Shown: one piece after another, positions 16,664-26,113 of the stretch
Layout of the letters: each line of letters opens with the position of its first letter
Position numbering within the stretch: position 1 is the first letter of the stretch
DNA from: Pseudoduganella plicata
GTDB taxonomy: Bacteria; Pseudomonadota; Gammaproteobacteria; Burkholderiales; Burkholderiaceae_D
DNA length: 64,000 bases
Assembly: GCF_004421005.1 (NCBI RefSeq)
Contig: NZ_CP038026.1
Span: forward strand, 186,001-250,000
Direction of reading: 5' to 3'
Program-made: the position numbers and the translations under genes
The notes under the pieces: generated by a model
What the model was told of the DNA's origin: nothing
What the model saw: the letters and a program-made list of their open reading frames with translations, nothing else
Database searches by the model: none

Positions 16664-18035
16664 GCCATCACAGCGCCTGTTGGGCGTCACGGGACTGGCA
16701 TTGGCGCTGGCCGGCTGCGCCTCGTTCTCACCGGATGGCGGGATGAACGCCGTCAGCGACATCGCCCGGGCCAAGGCCGGCGCGCCTGCGCGGATGCTGC
16801 GCAGCGACACCGACCGGCATGCGCTGGACGAGCTGCTGAAGGCGCGGCTGGCGCAGCCGCTGTCGGCGGACGATGCCGTCGCCATCGCGCTGCTGAACAA
16901 CCGCCGCCTGCAGTCGACCTACTGGGAGCTCGGCGTGGCCGAAGCCGACCTGGTCCAGGCGGGCCGGCTGCAGAACCCCTCGTTCGGCTACAAGCACACG
17001 CGCGGCGGCGGCGATGTGTCGATCGAGCGCGCGCTGACGTTCAACCTCGTCAGCCTGATCACGGCGCCGCTGGCTTCCCGCATCGAAGGCCGGCAATTCG
17101 AGGCGACGAAGCTGCGCGTCGCCGCCGAAGCCGTGCAGGTGGCCGCCGACACGCGCCGGGCGTGGGTCGAGGCCGTGGCCGCGACGCAGGGCGTCGGCTA
17201 TGCAAAACAGGTCGCGCTGGCGGCCGACGCCGGCGCCGATCTGGCGCAGCGCATGCGCAATGCCGGTAACTGGAGCGCCTACGACCAGGCCCGCGAACAG
17301 GCGTTCTATGCCGAAGCGATGGCCGATGTGGCCCGTGCCACCAAGGCGGCAACCGCGGCGCGCGAACAGCTGACCCGGATGCTGGGACTGTGGGGCGAGA
17401 AGGCCCAATACCGCCTGCCGGAGCGCCTGCCGGACCTGCCGGCCGCGCCGCGCGAGCTGGCGGACGTGGAGCAAACAGCCGTGCGCGAGCGGCTCGACGT
17501 GCGCGCCGCCACGCTGGCGTCGCAGCAGACGGCAGCGTCGCTCGGCCTGACGCGTGCAACGCGTTTCATCAATGTGCTGGAACTGGGCGGGACGCGCGAG
17601 TCCAATGGAGACGAGCCGAAGGAGCGGGGCTATGAAGTGACGCTGGAGATTCCCCTGTTCGACTGGGGCGGCGCGCGCACGGCGCGGGCCGAAGCCGTGT
17701 ACATGCAGGCCGTCAACCAGCTGGCCGCGACGGCGACGGATGCCCGCAGCGAGGCGCGCGAGAGCTACTTTGCCTACCGCACGGCCTACGACCTGGCGAA
17801 GCACTATCGCGACGTCGTCATCCCGCTGCGCAAGAAGCTCTCCGACGAGACCCTGCTGCGCTACAACGGCATGCTGGTCAGCGTATTCGAATTGCTCGCG
17901 GATGCGCGCGAGCAGCGTGGCACCGTCAACGCGGCGATCGAAGCGCAGAAGGATTTCTGGCTGGCGGACAGCAACCTCGAGACGGCACTGGGCGGCAAGC
18001 TGCCCGCGACACAGCATAACGGAGAACACCAATGA
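16653..18035 (+). CDS. TolC-family outer-membrane efflux lipoprotein (CusC-like)
   Basis: 460 residues from ATG 16653, which follows AGGAG and gives the lipoprotein signal LGVTGLALALAGC. The frame upstream of this is a shadow. Two similar halves contain long alpha-helical hairpins (SADDAVAIALLNNRRLQSTY; EQTAVRERLDVRAATLASQQ) and short beta-barrel strands (VTLEIPLFDWG), as in outer-membrane factor channels. It would form the trimeric exit duct of a tripartite pump or act with the periplasmic copper proteins; no RND or adaptor gene is next to it. The stop overlaps the multicopper oxidase start as ATGA. Confidence 0.88.
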   Translation: MNIKPSQRLLGVTGLALALAGCASFSPDGGMNAVSDIARAKAGAPARMLRSDTDRHALDELLKARLAQPLSADDAVAIALLNNRRLQSTYWELGVAEADLVQAGRLQNPSFGYKHTRGGGDVSIERALTFNLVSLITAPLASRIEGRQFEATKLRVAAEAVQVAADTRRAWVEAVAATQGVGYAKQVALAADAGADLAQRMRNAGNWSAYDQAREQAFYAEAMADVARATKAATAAREQLTRMLGLWGEKAQYRLPERLPDLPAAPRELADVEQTAVRERLDVRAATLASQQTAASLGLTRATRFINVLELGGTRESNGDEPKERGYEVTLEIPLFDWGGARTARAEAVYMQAVNQLAATATDARSEARESYFAYRTAYDLAKHYRDVVIPLRKKLSDETLLRYNGMLVSVFELLADAREQRGTVNAAIEAQKDFWLADSNLETALGGKLPATQHNGEHQ

Positions 18036-19401
18036 GCAATCGCAGAGCGTTTCTGCAAGGGGCCGCGCTGCTGGGCGCGGGTGTCGTCAGCAAGGCGGGC
18101 GCCGCGTCGCTGCCTGAAGCGCCCGTGCAGGGCAGCGCGGCCACGGCCGCGCCATTGACGCCGCCGAACGGCCGGCCGTACAACCCGGTTGTCACGCTGA
18201 ACGGCTGGAGCCTGCCGTGGCGCATGAAGGACGGCGTCAAGGAGTTCCACCTGGTGGCCGAACCCGTCGTGCGCGAAGTTGCGCCCGGCATGCATGCCAA
18301 CCTGTGGGGCTACAACGGGCAAAGCCCGGGGCCGACCATCGAAGTGGTGGAGGGCGACCGCGTCCGCATCTTCGTGACGAACAAGCTGCCCGAGCACACC
18401 AGCGTGCACTGGCACGGCCAGATCTTGCCGAACGGGATGGACGGCGTGTCCGGCGTCACCCAGCCGTCGATCAAGCCGGGCAAGACGTTCGTCTACGAAT
18501 TCGTCGCGAAGCACGCGGGCACGTTCATGTACCACCCGCATGCGGACGAAATGGCGCAGATGGCGATGGGGATGATGGGCTTCTGGGTGACGCACCCGAA
18601 GGACATTCGCCAGCACGCCGTCGACCGCGACTTCGTGTTCCTGCTGGGCGCCTACGACATCGAGCCGGGCAGCTATACGCCGAAGGTGAACACGATGCTG
18701 GACTTTAACCTGTGGACGTTCAACAGCCGCGTGTTCCCCGCCATCGACCCGATGGTGGTGCGGCGCGGCGACCGGGTGCGCATCCGCGCCGGCAACCTGA
18801 CGATGACGAACCACCCGATCCACGTGCACGGGCACACATTCGAGGTGACGGGCACGGACGGCGGCTGGGTCAGGCCATCGGCCCGCTGGCCGGAGGTGAC
18901 GGCCGACATCGGCGTGGGCCAGATGCGCGCCATCGAATTCGTGGCCGACAATCCCGGTGACTGGGCCTTCCACTGCCACAAGTCGCACCACACGATGAAC
19001 GCGATGGGACATGACGTGCCGACGTTGATCGGCGTCGATCACCGCGGGTGGCCGAGAAGATCAACCGCCTCGTGCCGGGCTATATGGTCATGGGCGACAA
19101 GGGCGGCGCGATGGGCGGCATGCAGATGCGGCTGCCGGAAAACACGCTGCCAATGATGACGGGCACGGGCCAGTTCGGCGACATCGAGATGGGCGGCATG
19201 TTCACGCTGCTGAAGGTGCGGGAAGGGCAGGCGCGTGGCGACTACCGCGATCCGGGCCACTACCGCCATCCGAAGGGGACGGTCGCATACGAGTGGACGG
19301 GGGAGGTGCCGGCCGCGCCGACCGCACCGGGCGCGCCGGCAGGGCCGGTGCAAGGGGCGATGAACGTGCGCCGGGGCGGAGGGCACGAAGGCCATCATTA
19401 A
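18032..19401 (+). pseudogene. Tat-exported multicopper oxidase (CopA/CueO-like), one frameshift
   Basis: The frame from ATG 18032 has a Tat signal (NRRAFLQGAALLGAG) and all four copper motifs: HWHG, HPHAD, NHPIHVHGHTF and FHCHKSHHTMNAMGH (T1 Cys and trinuclear His). After LIGVDHRG it leaves frame at the GGG run 19046-19048. Adding one G restores VAEKINRLVPGYMVMG and a 456-residue protein ending in Met-rich sequence (GGMQMRLPENTLPMMTGTG) and HEGHH. It would oxidise Cu(I) in the periplasm for copper tolerance. The shift removes only the tail behind the T1 site, so the truncated product (374 aa) keeps all copper ligands. It is either a real mutation or a homopolymer sequencing error. Confidence 0.8.
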
Positions 19402-19406
19402 AAAAA

Positions 19407-19518
19407 ACCGGTGCCAGGCTCCGATTTGGTGAAAACCGGTGCCAGGCTCCGGTTTTCAGGCCGCTGTGGTGGAAAAAAGGAGCCTGTCACCGGTTGTGAA
19501 ATTGGAGCCTGTCACCGG
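19407..19518. repeat. Cluster of four short interspersed repeats (two direct, two inverted)
   Basis: ACCGGTGCCAGGCTCCG occurs at 19407-19423 and 19435-19451. Its near-complement GGAGCCTGTCACCGG occurs at 19479-19493 and 19504-19518. All four fill the gap between the oxidase and CLC genes and can pair into hairpins. The core GGRGCCTGTCMCC recurs at 29490-29500, so this is a dispersed REP-like family. Confidence 0.7.
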
Positions 19519-19546
19519 TTTTCGCTGCATGCTATATTGGCCGCCG

Positions 19547-20782
19547 ATGAAAACCCTGCCCGAACCCCTGGCGGCGCTGCCGTATCTCGTTAAATGGAGC
19601 CTGCTGGCCTCCCTTGTCGCGCTGCTGGCCGGTAGCGCCTCCGCGCTGTTCCTGTTCTCCCTCGATGCGGCCACCGGTTATCGTCTGGCCCATCCCGCCA
19701 TCGTCTGGCTGCTGCCGCTGGCCGGCTTCGCCGTGGGCTGGGTCTACTGGCGCTTCGGCCGCGCGGTGGAGGCGGGGAACAACCTGCTGATCGACGAGAT
19801 CCACGATCCGGCCACGGTCGTTCCGCTGCGTATGGCGCCGCTGGTGCTGGCAGGGACGGTGATCTCGCATCTGTTCGGCGCGTCCGTCGGGCGCGAGGGC
19901 ACGGCCGTGCAGATGGGCGGCACGCTGGCGGACCAGCTGTCACGCCTGCCGCGCATGGGCCCCGTGGACCGGCGCATCCTGCTGATGGCGGGCATCAGCG
20001 CCGGTTTCGCTTCCGTGTTCGGCACGCCGCTGGCCGGGGCCGTGTTCGGCCTGGAAGTGCTCGTGATCGGGCGCATGCGCTATGACGCCATCTTCCCTTG
20101 CGTGGCCGCCGCCGTCCTGGCCGACCAGGTGGGCCTGGCCTGGGGCGTGCATCACACGCATTACGCCATCGGCACCGTGCCGGCCGTGACGGCGTGGGGC
20201 GTGGCTGCCATTGCTGTCGCGGGGATTGTCTTCGGCGTGGCCGGCATGGCATTCGCCACGGCCACACACCGGCTGTCCGCTGCGATGAAACACTGGATCG
20301 GCTATCCGCCGCTGCGACCGCTGATCGGGGGCGCCGTCGTCGCGATCGCCGTCTGGGCCATCGGCACGCAGCGCTATGTGGGCCTTGGTATTCCGGTGAT
20401 CCTGGAGGCGTTTGCGCATCCCGTTGCGGTGTACGACTGGCTCGGCAAATTCGCCTTTACCGTGGTGTCGCTGGGGACGGGGTTCAAGGGCGGCGAGGTG
20501 ACGCCGCTGTTCTACATCGGCGCCACGCTGGGCAATGCACTGGCGCCGCTGCTGCATCTGCCGTTCGCCATGATGGCAGGTGTCGGCTTTGTCGCCGTGT
20601 TCGCCGGCGCCGCCAATACGCCGCTGGCATCCACCGTGATGGCCCTTGAACTGTTCGGTCCCGCCATCGGGCCCTACGCGGCACTGGCGTGCGTGGTGGC
20701 CTATCTGTGCTCTGGGCACTGCGGCATTTACCGGGCCCAGCGGGTTGCAGGCCGGAAGATCGGCATCGACAAGCCCACTTAA
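19547..20782 (+). CDS. CLC-family chloride/fluoride channel or antiporter
   Basis: 411 residues from ATG 19547; the frame further upstream lies inside the repeats. About ten or eleven hydrophobic helices are present. The CLC motifs read GREGTAVQMGG (gating Glu; Thr where chloride CLCs usually have Pro), EAGNNLLIDEIHD near the first motif, GTPLAGAVFGLEVL, and GTGFKGGEVTPLFYIGATLG. GREGT together with GFKGGEVTPLF resembles the fluoride-exporting CLC-F branch more than chloride channels, so export of F- is a reasonable guess. No fluoride riboswitch was recognised upstream. It is monocistronic in the inner membrane. Confidence 0.8.
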   Translation: MKTLPEPLAALPYLVKWSLLASLVALLAGSASALFLFSLDAATGYRLAHPAIVWLLPLAGFAVGWVYWRFGRAVEAGNNLLIDEIHDPATVVPLRMAPLVLAGTVISHLFGASVGREGTAVQMGGTLADQLSRLPRMGPVDRRILLMAGISAGFASVFGTPLAGAVFGLEVLVIGRMRYDAIFPCVAAAVLADQVGLAWGVHHTHYAIGTVPAVTAWGVAAIAVAGIVFGVAGMAFATATHRLSAAMKHWIGYPPLRPLIGGAVVAIAVWAIGTQRYVGLGIPVILEAFAHPVAVYDWLGKFAFTVVSLGTGFKGGEVTPLFYIGATLGNALAPLLHLPFAMMAGVGFVAVFAGAANTPLASTVMALELFGPAIGPYAALACVVAYLCSGHCGIYRAQRVAGRKIGIDKPT

Positions 20783-20790
20783 TTCTTCAT

Positions 20791-20804
20791 GGAAACAATT
20801 GTTT
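20791..20804. promoter_or_regulatory. Palindromic operator candidate for the pectate lyase gene
   Basis: GAAACAATTGTTTA contains the perfect palindrome AAACAATTGTTT and lies directly upstream of the -35 element. It resembles KdgR/GntR-type operators of pectin-utilisation genes. The regulator is not in the window. Confidence 0.4.
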
Positions 20805-20806
20805 AG

Positions 20807-20836
20807 ATTGCACGATTGCCAAATCAACTTGTATGA
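20807..20836 (+). promoter_or_regulatory. Sigma70-type promoter of the pectate lyase gene
   Basis: TTGCAC (20807-20812), an 18-bp spacer and TATGAT (20831-20836), 54 bp before the start codon. Confidence 0.45.
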
Positions 20837-20889
20837 TGTCTGTTGACCGGGGCGCATAAGGTTCCGGCATTCCCATTAGGAGAGAAACC

Positions 20890-22320
20890 TTGACATCGAA
20901 AAAGTTGATTCTGGCAGGTGCCGTCGCACTGCTGTCCTCCGCAAGCGCGGCGCAGGCAGCCGACTGGCCGTCCGGCTATTCCAAGTGCGCAGACCAGGGT
21001 GGTACCTGCAAGGCAGGCAGCAGCCCGCGCCCGGTATCGTTCGGCAGCAAGGACCAGTTCGTCGTGAAGACGCTGTCCGGCAATGTCGCCTGCACGACCG
21101 CGACGTTCGGTACCGATCCGAACCCGCGCCAGACCAAGAAGTGCGCCGTCGGACCGGTAGGCAGCACGACCCCGACCCCGACCCCGACCCCGACGCCGAC
21201 GCCTGCGCCGCAGGCGGCCGCGGAAGCCAGCACGGAAGCCGCCCCATCGACGGGTTGGGCCAGCCGTAACGGCGGCACCACGGGCGGCAAGGCTGCGCCA
21301 TCGACGGCCGTCTACAAGGTCAGCTCGCCTTCCCAACTGCTGGCTGCGCTGAAGGCGCAGGGCGATAACCCGAAAATTATCAAGCTGTACGGCACGATCG
21401 ACATGGCGGCGGCCGATAACGGCGGCCCGTTCAAGAGCACCAGCGACCAGGCCCTGCGCAGCCAGATCAAGGTGGGCAGCAACAGCACGCTGATCGGCAC
21501 GGGCAGCGACACGCGTCTCGTCAACGGCACCATTTCGATTTCGGGCGTACAGAACGTCATCGTGCGCAACCTGACCATCGTCAACCCTTGCGACGTCAGC
21601 CCGGTCTGGGACCCGAATGACGGCAGCTCGGGCAACTGGAACTCGGAGTTCGACAGCGTCGTCATCAGCAAGTCGAAAAACGTCTGGGTCGATCACAACG
21701 TCTTCACCGACGCGCCGATCACCGACGACACGCTGCCCGTCGCCAACGGCAAGGTCAAGCAGTGCCACGACGGCGCGCTGGACGTCAAGAACGGCTCGGA
21801 CTACGTCACCGTATCGAACAACCGTTTCGAGCTGCACACGAAGAACAACCTGATCGGCTCTTCCGACAGCACGACCAGCGATGCCGGCCACCTGACCGTC
21901 ACGTTCAACAATAACCACTTCCTGAACGTATCGGAACGGGCGCCGCGCGTGCGTTTCGGCATGGTGCACATCTACAACAACTACTTCGAAGGCAGCCGCT
22001 CGCACAAGGTCTACCCGCATCACTACAGCATCGGCGTCGGCTACCAGGCCAAGATCATTTCGCAGAACAACGCGTTCGATATCGCCGGCGCGTCCACCTG
22101 CACGCAGGTCCTGAACAACCCGGGTTCTTCCAGCAAGACGGGCGCGATCGTCGATACGGGGTCGCTGATCAACGGCGCGGCGCTGGACGCAGCCAACAAG
22201 TGCAGCTTCAGCTCGGCCGTGGGCTGGACCGTGCCTTACTCGGTGACTCCGCTGTCCGCTTCGGCCGTCCAGGCTGCCGTACTGGGCAATGCCGGCACCG
22301 GCAAGCTGACGGTGCGTTAA
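20890..22320 (+). CDS. Secreted pectate lyase, polysaccharide lyase family 1
   Basis: 476 residues with a TTG start at 20890, supported by AGGAGAG just upstream. The signal peptide (1-23) ends AAQAAD. Residues 24-88 form a four-Cys module (WPSGYSKCADQGGTC ... VACTTATFGTDPNPRQTKKC) of a kind attached to secreted enzymes, probably for binding. A Thr-Pro linker (TPTPTPTPTPTP) leads to the PL1 beta-helix: NVIVRNLTIVNP, EFDSVVISKSKNVWVDHN, HDGALDVKNGSDYVTVSNN, APRVRFGMVHIYNNYFEG. It cleaves polygalacturonate by beta-elimination, consistent with a plant- or soil-associated life. Transcription is probably controlled at the palindrome near 20797. Confidence 0.92.
   Translation: MTSKKLILAGAVALLSSASAAQAADWPSGYSKCADQGGTCKAGSSPRPVSFGSKDQFVVKTLSGNVACTTATFGTDPNPRQTKKCAVGPVGSTTPTPTPTPTPTPAPQAAAEASTEAAPSTGWASRNGGTTGGKAAPSTAVYKVSSPSQLLAALKAQGDNPKIIKLYGTIDMAAADNGGPFKSTSDQALRSQIKVGSNSTLIGTGSDTRLVNGTISISGVQNVIVRNLTIVNPCDVSPVWDPNDGSSGNWNSEFDSVVISKSKNVWVDHNVFTDAPITDDTLPVANGKVKQCHDGALDVKNGSDYVTVSNNRFELHTKNNLIGSSDSTTSDAGHLTVTFNNNHFLNVSERAPRVRFGMVHIYNNYFEGSRSHKVYPHHYSIGVGYQAKIISQNNAFDIAGASTCTQVLNNPGSSSKTGAIVDTGSLINGAALDAANKCSFSSAVGWTVPYSVTPLSASAVQAAVLGNAGTGKLTVR
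21168..21203. repeat. GACCCC hexamer repeat in the pectate lyase linker
   Basis: Four perfect and two slightly diverged copies of GACCCC encode the Thr-Pro linker. Copy-number changes keep the frame and would only change linker length. Confidence 0.6.
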
Positions 22321-22350
22321 AAAGAGAGGGCGGCCGTTCCGCCAGGGACT

Positions 22351-22366
22351 GGCACCTTCCGGTGCC
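22351..22366 (+). terminator. Hairpin downstream of the pectate lyase gene
   Basis: GGCACC-TTCC-GGTGCC, 30 bp after the stop, inside a wider imperfect stem (TTCCGCCA at 22337 with TTGGCGGA at 22380). The T run is missing, so termination would be weak or Rho-assisted. Confidence 0.4.
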
Positions 22367-22434
22367 GGTGCCCGACGCGTTGGCGGAGGTCGCCGGCAGC
22401 AAACAGCGGCGCCAGCGGAGCAACAAAACCGACT

Positions 22435-22740
22435 TCAGCCATTACCGGCCGGCAGGTCCAGCCCCGCCGGCCGCGCATCCCACCGCCGTGCCCGGTTTTG
22501 CACGGCGTTCGGATCGATCTCCAGCACCACCTTGTCCGTCTCGGCAAACAGGTTGGGCATTGGCAAGCCCGCCACGTCGCCGCAGATCTCCAACGCGCGC
22601 GCCAGGCCGTAGCCGTATTTCTCGACCAAGAGCCCGGCCAGCTCGCGGGTTTCGGCGCCGCGGTCGATGTCCTTGCGCCGTCCGGCAGCATAGCGCCGCA
22701 GGTCGGCCAGCAGCCGGTCGTGCAGTTCCGTCGCGTCCAT
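22435..22740 (-). CDS. Small hypothetical protein
   Basis: 101 residues from ATG 22740, chosen for GGGAGAAACG directly upstream; the longer frame to 22896 would cross the Fur box of the receptor gene. The protein is helical and charged (TELHDRLLADLRRYAAGRRK, then LAGLLVEKYGYGLARALEI) and ends in a Pro/Ala-rich tail, with no signal peptide or membrane segment. I do not recognise a family. It is divergent from the siderophore receptor and shares the 175-bp intergenic region, so it may respond to iron. Confidence 0.55.
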   Translation of the reverse strand: MDATELHDRLLADLRRYAAGRRKDIDRGAETRELAGLLVEKYGYGLARALEICGDVAGLPMPNLFAETDKVVLEIDPNAVQNRARRWDARPAGLDLPAGNG

Positions 22741-22840
22741 CGTTTCTCCCATGCCGGTGCGCCTGTAGTGGCGGTACGTCACATTCTGGCACACGGAGGG
22801 TGTGATTCCGCGCCCCGCAGTGATCAAGCCGAAATAGCCA

Positions 22841-22871
22841 TTGCAAAAGTAAATGAGAATCAGTATCATTC
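22841..22871 (+). promoter_or_regulatory. Fur box overlapping the siderophore-locus promoter
   Basis: AAATGAGAATCAGTATCATTC (22851-22871) matches the Fur consensus (repeated GATAAT-type hexamers around a centre). It covers the spacer and -10 of a promoter TTGCAA (22841-22846)-17 bp-TATCAT (22864-22869). Iron-loaded Fur would block transcription of the receptor and probably the whole downstream locus. Confidence 0.75.
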
Positions 22872-22915
22872 GCGTTCTGGGAAGTGCAGATTTCATAACA
22901 ACAGGCTAGAACGTA

Positions 22916-24886
22916 ATGTCCATAACAAGAAAGCTGTTAGCAGTCAGTATCGCCGCCATCGGCCAGCAGGCATTTGCCGCCGGGGCACCGGAGGCGCCCG
23001 CGGCCGACCCCGGCATCGCCGAACAATCCGTCGTCGTCGTCACCGCGTCGCTGCGCAATCACACGGCCGCTTCGGCGCCCGCGTTCACGACCATTGTCAC
23101 GGAAGAAGACATCGCCAGGTCCCCCGTCAACAGCCTGCCGGACCTGCTGCGCGACACGGTCGGCGTCAACAACATGACGGACAGCACGGGGCGCGACGAG
23201 ATCCAGATCCGCGGCCTGGGTGGCAAATACACGCTGATGCTGGTGAACGGCAAGCGCGTGTCCTCGGGCGGCGCACTGTGGCGCGGTGGCGACTTCGACT
23301 TCAGCTCCATCGCGCTGTCCTCGATCAAGCGCGTCGAGATCGTGCGCGGCCCGATGGCGGCGCTGTACGGCTCGGACGCCATCGGCGGCGTCGTCAACAT
23401 CATCACCAAGGCTCCCACACGCGAATGGAAGGGCAGCGTCAGCGGCGAGTACCGCGTCGTGCAGCCGGGCGACGAGGGCGACCAGTATCGCGTGGGCGCA
23501 TCGATCGCCGGCGCGCTGAACGATACGTTCGGGCTGTCGCTGTCCGGCGAATACTACGACCGCGATCCGTGGTATGCCATTTCCGCTTCGGATACCACGC
23601 GGCCCGCGCGACTGGAAGAGAAGCGCGCGGCCAACGTGGCCGGCACGCTGTCCGTCAAGCTGGCGGAAAACCAGTCGCTCGACATCGACGCGAGCCTGAA
23701 CCGCGACCACCGTCCGCGCGCGCTGTTCTACTACGACTACAATGCCGAATGGGACTGGACGACGCGCGACTACCGCGAACAGGAGATCGAGCGCGGCACC
23801 ATCGGCGCGACGCACAAGGCCGACTGGGGCTGGGGTAATACGACGGCGTTCATCACGCGCGAACACGCCCGCATCGACGACTTCAACAGCCGCTATGACG
23901 CGCCGCAGCAGCGCGTCCTGTACGAGGACAATACGTACGCGAAAGCCTACGCCAACGTCACGCGAGGCATCCATGCCGTGACGGCCGGTATCGACCTGCG
24001 CCGCCAGGTCATCAAGGACAATGCCACCTACCGCGATTCGGGTCGCATCAGCACCGACAGCAAGGCCGTGTTCCTGGAAGACGAACTGACGCTGACGCCG
24101 GCCCTGCACCTGACGCTGGCCGGGCGCGTGGACGACAGCAATACCTTCGGCAGCCATTTCTCGCCGAAGAGCTACCTGGTCTGGCAGGGCGCGAACGGCC
24201 TGACGGTCAAGGGCGGCATCAGCCGCGCATTCAAGGCGCCGGAAGCGTACCAGCTCAGCACCGAGTACCGCACCGTCAGCTGCGGCGGCAAATGTTCTCT
24301 GTCCGGCAATCCGGACCTGACGCCCGAGACCAGCACGAACTATGAAGCGGGTTTCGAGATCCATCGCGCCGGCTGGGACTTCACGGCGGTCGTCTTCAAG
24401 AACGACGTGGACGACATGATCGTCGCCACCTACGATCCGGCCGGCCCGTCGCGCGCCTGGGTCAACGTGGCCAAGGCCAGGACGCGCGGCATCGAGCTGC
24501 AGGGCGAGGCGCGGCTGTCGCCGGCATTTTCCATCAGCGCCAACATGACGCACCTGAATGCCGACTACATCGACGAGACGGGCAAGGAGGCGAAACTGGA
24601 CAACCGTCCCGAAAACGTCGCCATGGCGAGCCTGAACTGGAAGATCGACGAGCGCTTCAGCACCGCGCTGTCGGCGCACTACACGGGCAAGCAGTATTAC
24701 CTGACCAAGGACCTGCCGGGCTACACGCGCACCGACCTGTCGTTCGCCGCCAAGGTGAACAAGCAGCTCACCATCCGCGCGGGCGTGAAAAACCTGACGG
24801 ACGTGGACCTGGAGAAGAAAAGCCGCGACTTCGACTTCTTCGAGCTGGGTCGCAATTACTACGTCAGCGCGACCTACAACTTCTGA
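22916..24886 (+). CDS. TonB-dependent receptor for the ferric catecholate siderophore
   Basis: 656 residues, signal peptide 1-21 (AFAAG). A TonB box-like VVVVTASLRN is followed by the plug domain (DLLRDTVGVNNMTDSTGRDE, IQIRGLGGKYTLMLVNGKRV, VEIVRGPMAALYGSDAIGGV) and a 22-strand barrel ending in the aromatic YYVSATYNF. The length and plug sequence fit the FepA/CirA/PfeA group that imports ferric catecholates. It lies directly behind a Fur box and 82 bp before entC, so it is most likely the dedicated importer of the siderophore made by this locus. Confidence 0.9.
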   Translation: MSITRKLLAVSIAAIGQQAFAAGAPEAPAADPGIAEQSVVVVTASLRNHTAASAPAFTTIVTEEDIARSPVNSLPDLLRDTVGVNNMTDSTGRDEIQIRGLGGKYTLMLVNGKRVSSGGALWRGGDFDFSSIALSSIKRVEIVRGPMAALYGSDAIGGVVNIITKAPTREWKGSVSGEYRVVQPGDEGDQYRVGASIAGALNDTFGLSLSGEYYDRDPWYAISASDTTRPARLEEKRAANVAGTLSVKLAENQSLDIDASLNRDHRPRALFYYDYNAEWDWTTRDYREQEIERGTIGATHKADWGWGNTTAFITREHARIDDFNSRYDAPQQRVLYEDNTYAKAYANVTRGIHAVTAGIDLRRQVIKDNATYRDSGRISTDSKAVFLEDELTLTPALHLTLAGRVDDSNTFGSHFSPKSYLVWQGANGLTVKGGISRAFKAPEAYQLSTEYRTVSCGGKCSLSGNPDLTPETSTNYEAGFEIHRAGWDFTAVVFKNDVDDMIVATYDPAGPSRAWVNVAKARTRGIELQGEARLSPAFSISANMTHLNADYIDETGKEAKLDNRPENVAMASLNWKIDERFSTALSAHYTGKQYYLTKDLPGYTRTDLSFAAKVNKQLTIRAGVKNLTDVDLEKKSRDFDFFELGRNYYVSATYNF

Positions 24887-24968
24887 TCGCCTGACCCTCG
24901 GGCGGTGCCCCAACGTAGCCAGCATCCGCCAGCCAACGTAAACGTCTTTTAAAGTTTGCGAGGTAACG

Positions 24969-26113
24969 ATGGCTACATCCCCCGTACTGTTCCTGTCGGC
25001 GCACCGAAGCGTGCGCGGACAAGGTGTTTTCGAGCGCATCGCAACGCCCGCGCAGGGCGGCGCCCTGCAGCGCGACGTCGTCGCGGCATTGCAGCGAGCA
25101 CGTGACGCCGGCATCGCCGATCCGATCGCAATCGGCGCCATTCCCTTCGACGCCTCCCGGCCCTCGGCGCTGATCGTGCCCGAGCGCAGCGAGATCTTCA
25201 GCCGTGACGCAGTACCCTTTGCCGTTAATGACGGCGGCGCGCTGCCGCCCATCGTGGCATCGCACAGCATTCCCGGCGAGGACCGCTTCAAGCAGGGCGT
25301 CCGCCAGGCCGTCGCCAATTTCGGCCTGAGCGACATCCGCAAGGCCGTGCTGTCGCGCGTGCTGGAAGTGGAACTGGCCGGCCCCGCCGACCCGGCCCGC
25401 ATCTTTGCCAGCCTGGCCGCGCAGAACCCGACCGGCTACCAGTTCCGCGTGCCGCTGGCCGATGGCGCGGAGCTGGTCGGCGTCAGTCCCGAGCTGTTGC
25501 TGCGCAAGGAAGGTGCGGCCATCGTCTCCAATCCGCTGGCCGGCTCCGCCCGCCGCCAGCCGGACAGCGACAGCGATGCCGCCGCCGCCGGCGCGTTGCT
25601 GGAGTCCCCAAGGACTTGCGCGAGCACGGTTACGTCACCGACGACATCCGCCGCCTGCTGCTGCCGCTGTGCGACACGCTCGACGTGCCGCAAGGGCCGT
25701 CGCTGCTGTCCACCAACGCGATGTGGCATCTGTCGACCCGCATCGAAGGCACCTTGCGACAGCCGGACATGTCGGCGCTGGAGCTGGCGTGCATTCTGCA
25801 CCCCACGCCGGCCGTCTGCGGCTACCCGACCCGGCTGGCCCGCAAGCTGATCGACCTGGTCGAGCCGTTCGAGCGCGACCTGTTTGCCGGCATCGTCGGC
25901 TGGATGGATGCCGACGGCAACGGCGAATGGGCCGTGACGATCCGCTGCGGCACGGTGCAGGGCAACAGGATCCGCCTGTTTGCCGGCGCCGGCATCGTGG
26001 CCGACTCCTGCCCGGACGCCGAATGGGCGGAAACGCAGGGCAAGCTGGGAACCATGCTGCGCGCGCTCGGCGCCAGCCGGCCTGCGCCGGCCATCACGGC
26101 GGAGGCGGCATGA
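24969..26113 (+). pseudogene. entC: Isochorismate synthase EntC, one frameshift
   Basis: GAGG precedes ATG 24969. The first frame runs through RKAVLSRVLEVELAG, YQFRVPLADGAELVGVSPEL and NPLAGSARRQPD, then breaks at the C run 25606-25609 (LLESP). The second frame continues REHGYVTDDIRRLLLPLCD, STNAMWHLSTRIEGTL, LHPTPAVCGYPT and GIVGWMDADGNGEW to TGA 26113. One added C gives 381 residues, normal for isochorismate synthases, with the conserved LAGS/T, HPTPAVCG and GWMD-type motifs. It converts chorismate to isochorismate, the first step to 2,3-dihydroxybenzoate. If the shift is real, the enzyme loses its C-terminal active-site half. Its TGA overlaps the entE start as ATGA. Confidence 0.88.
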
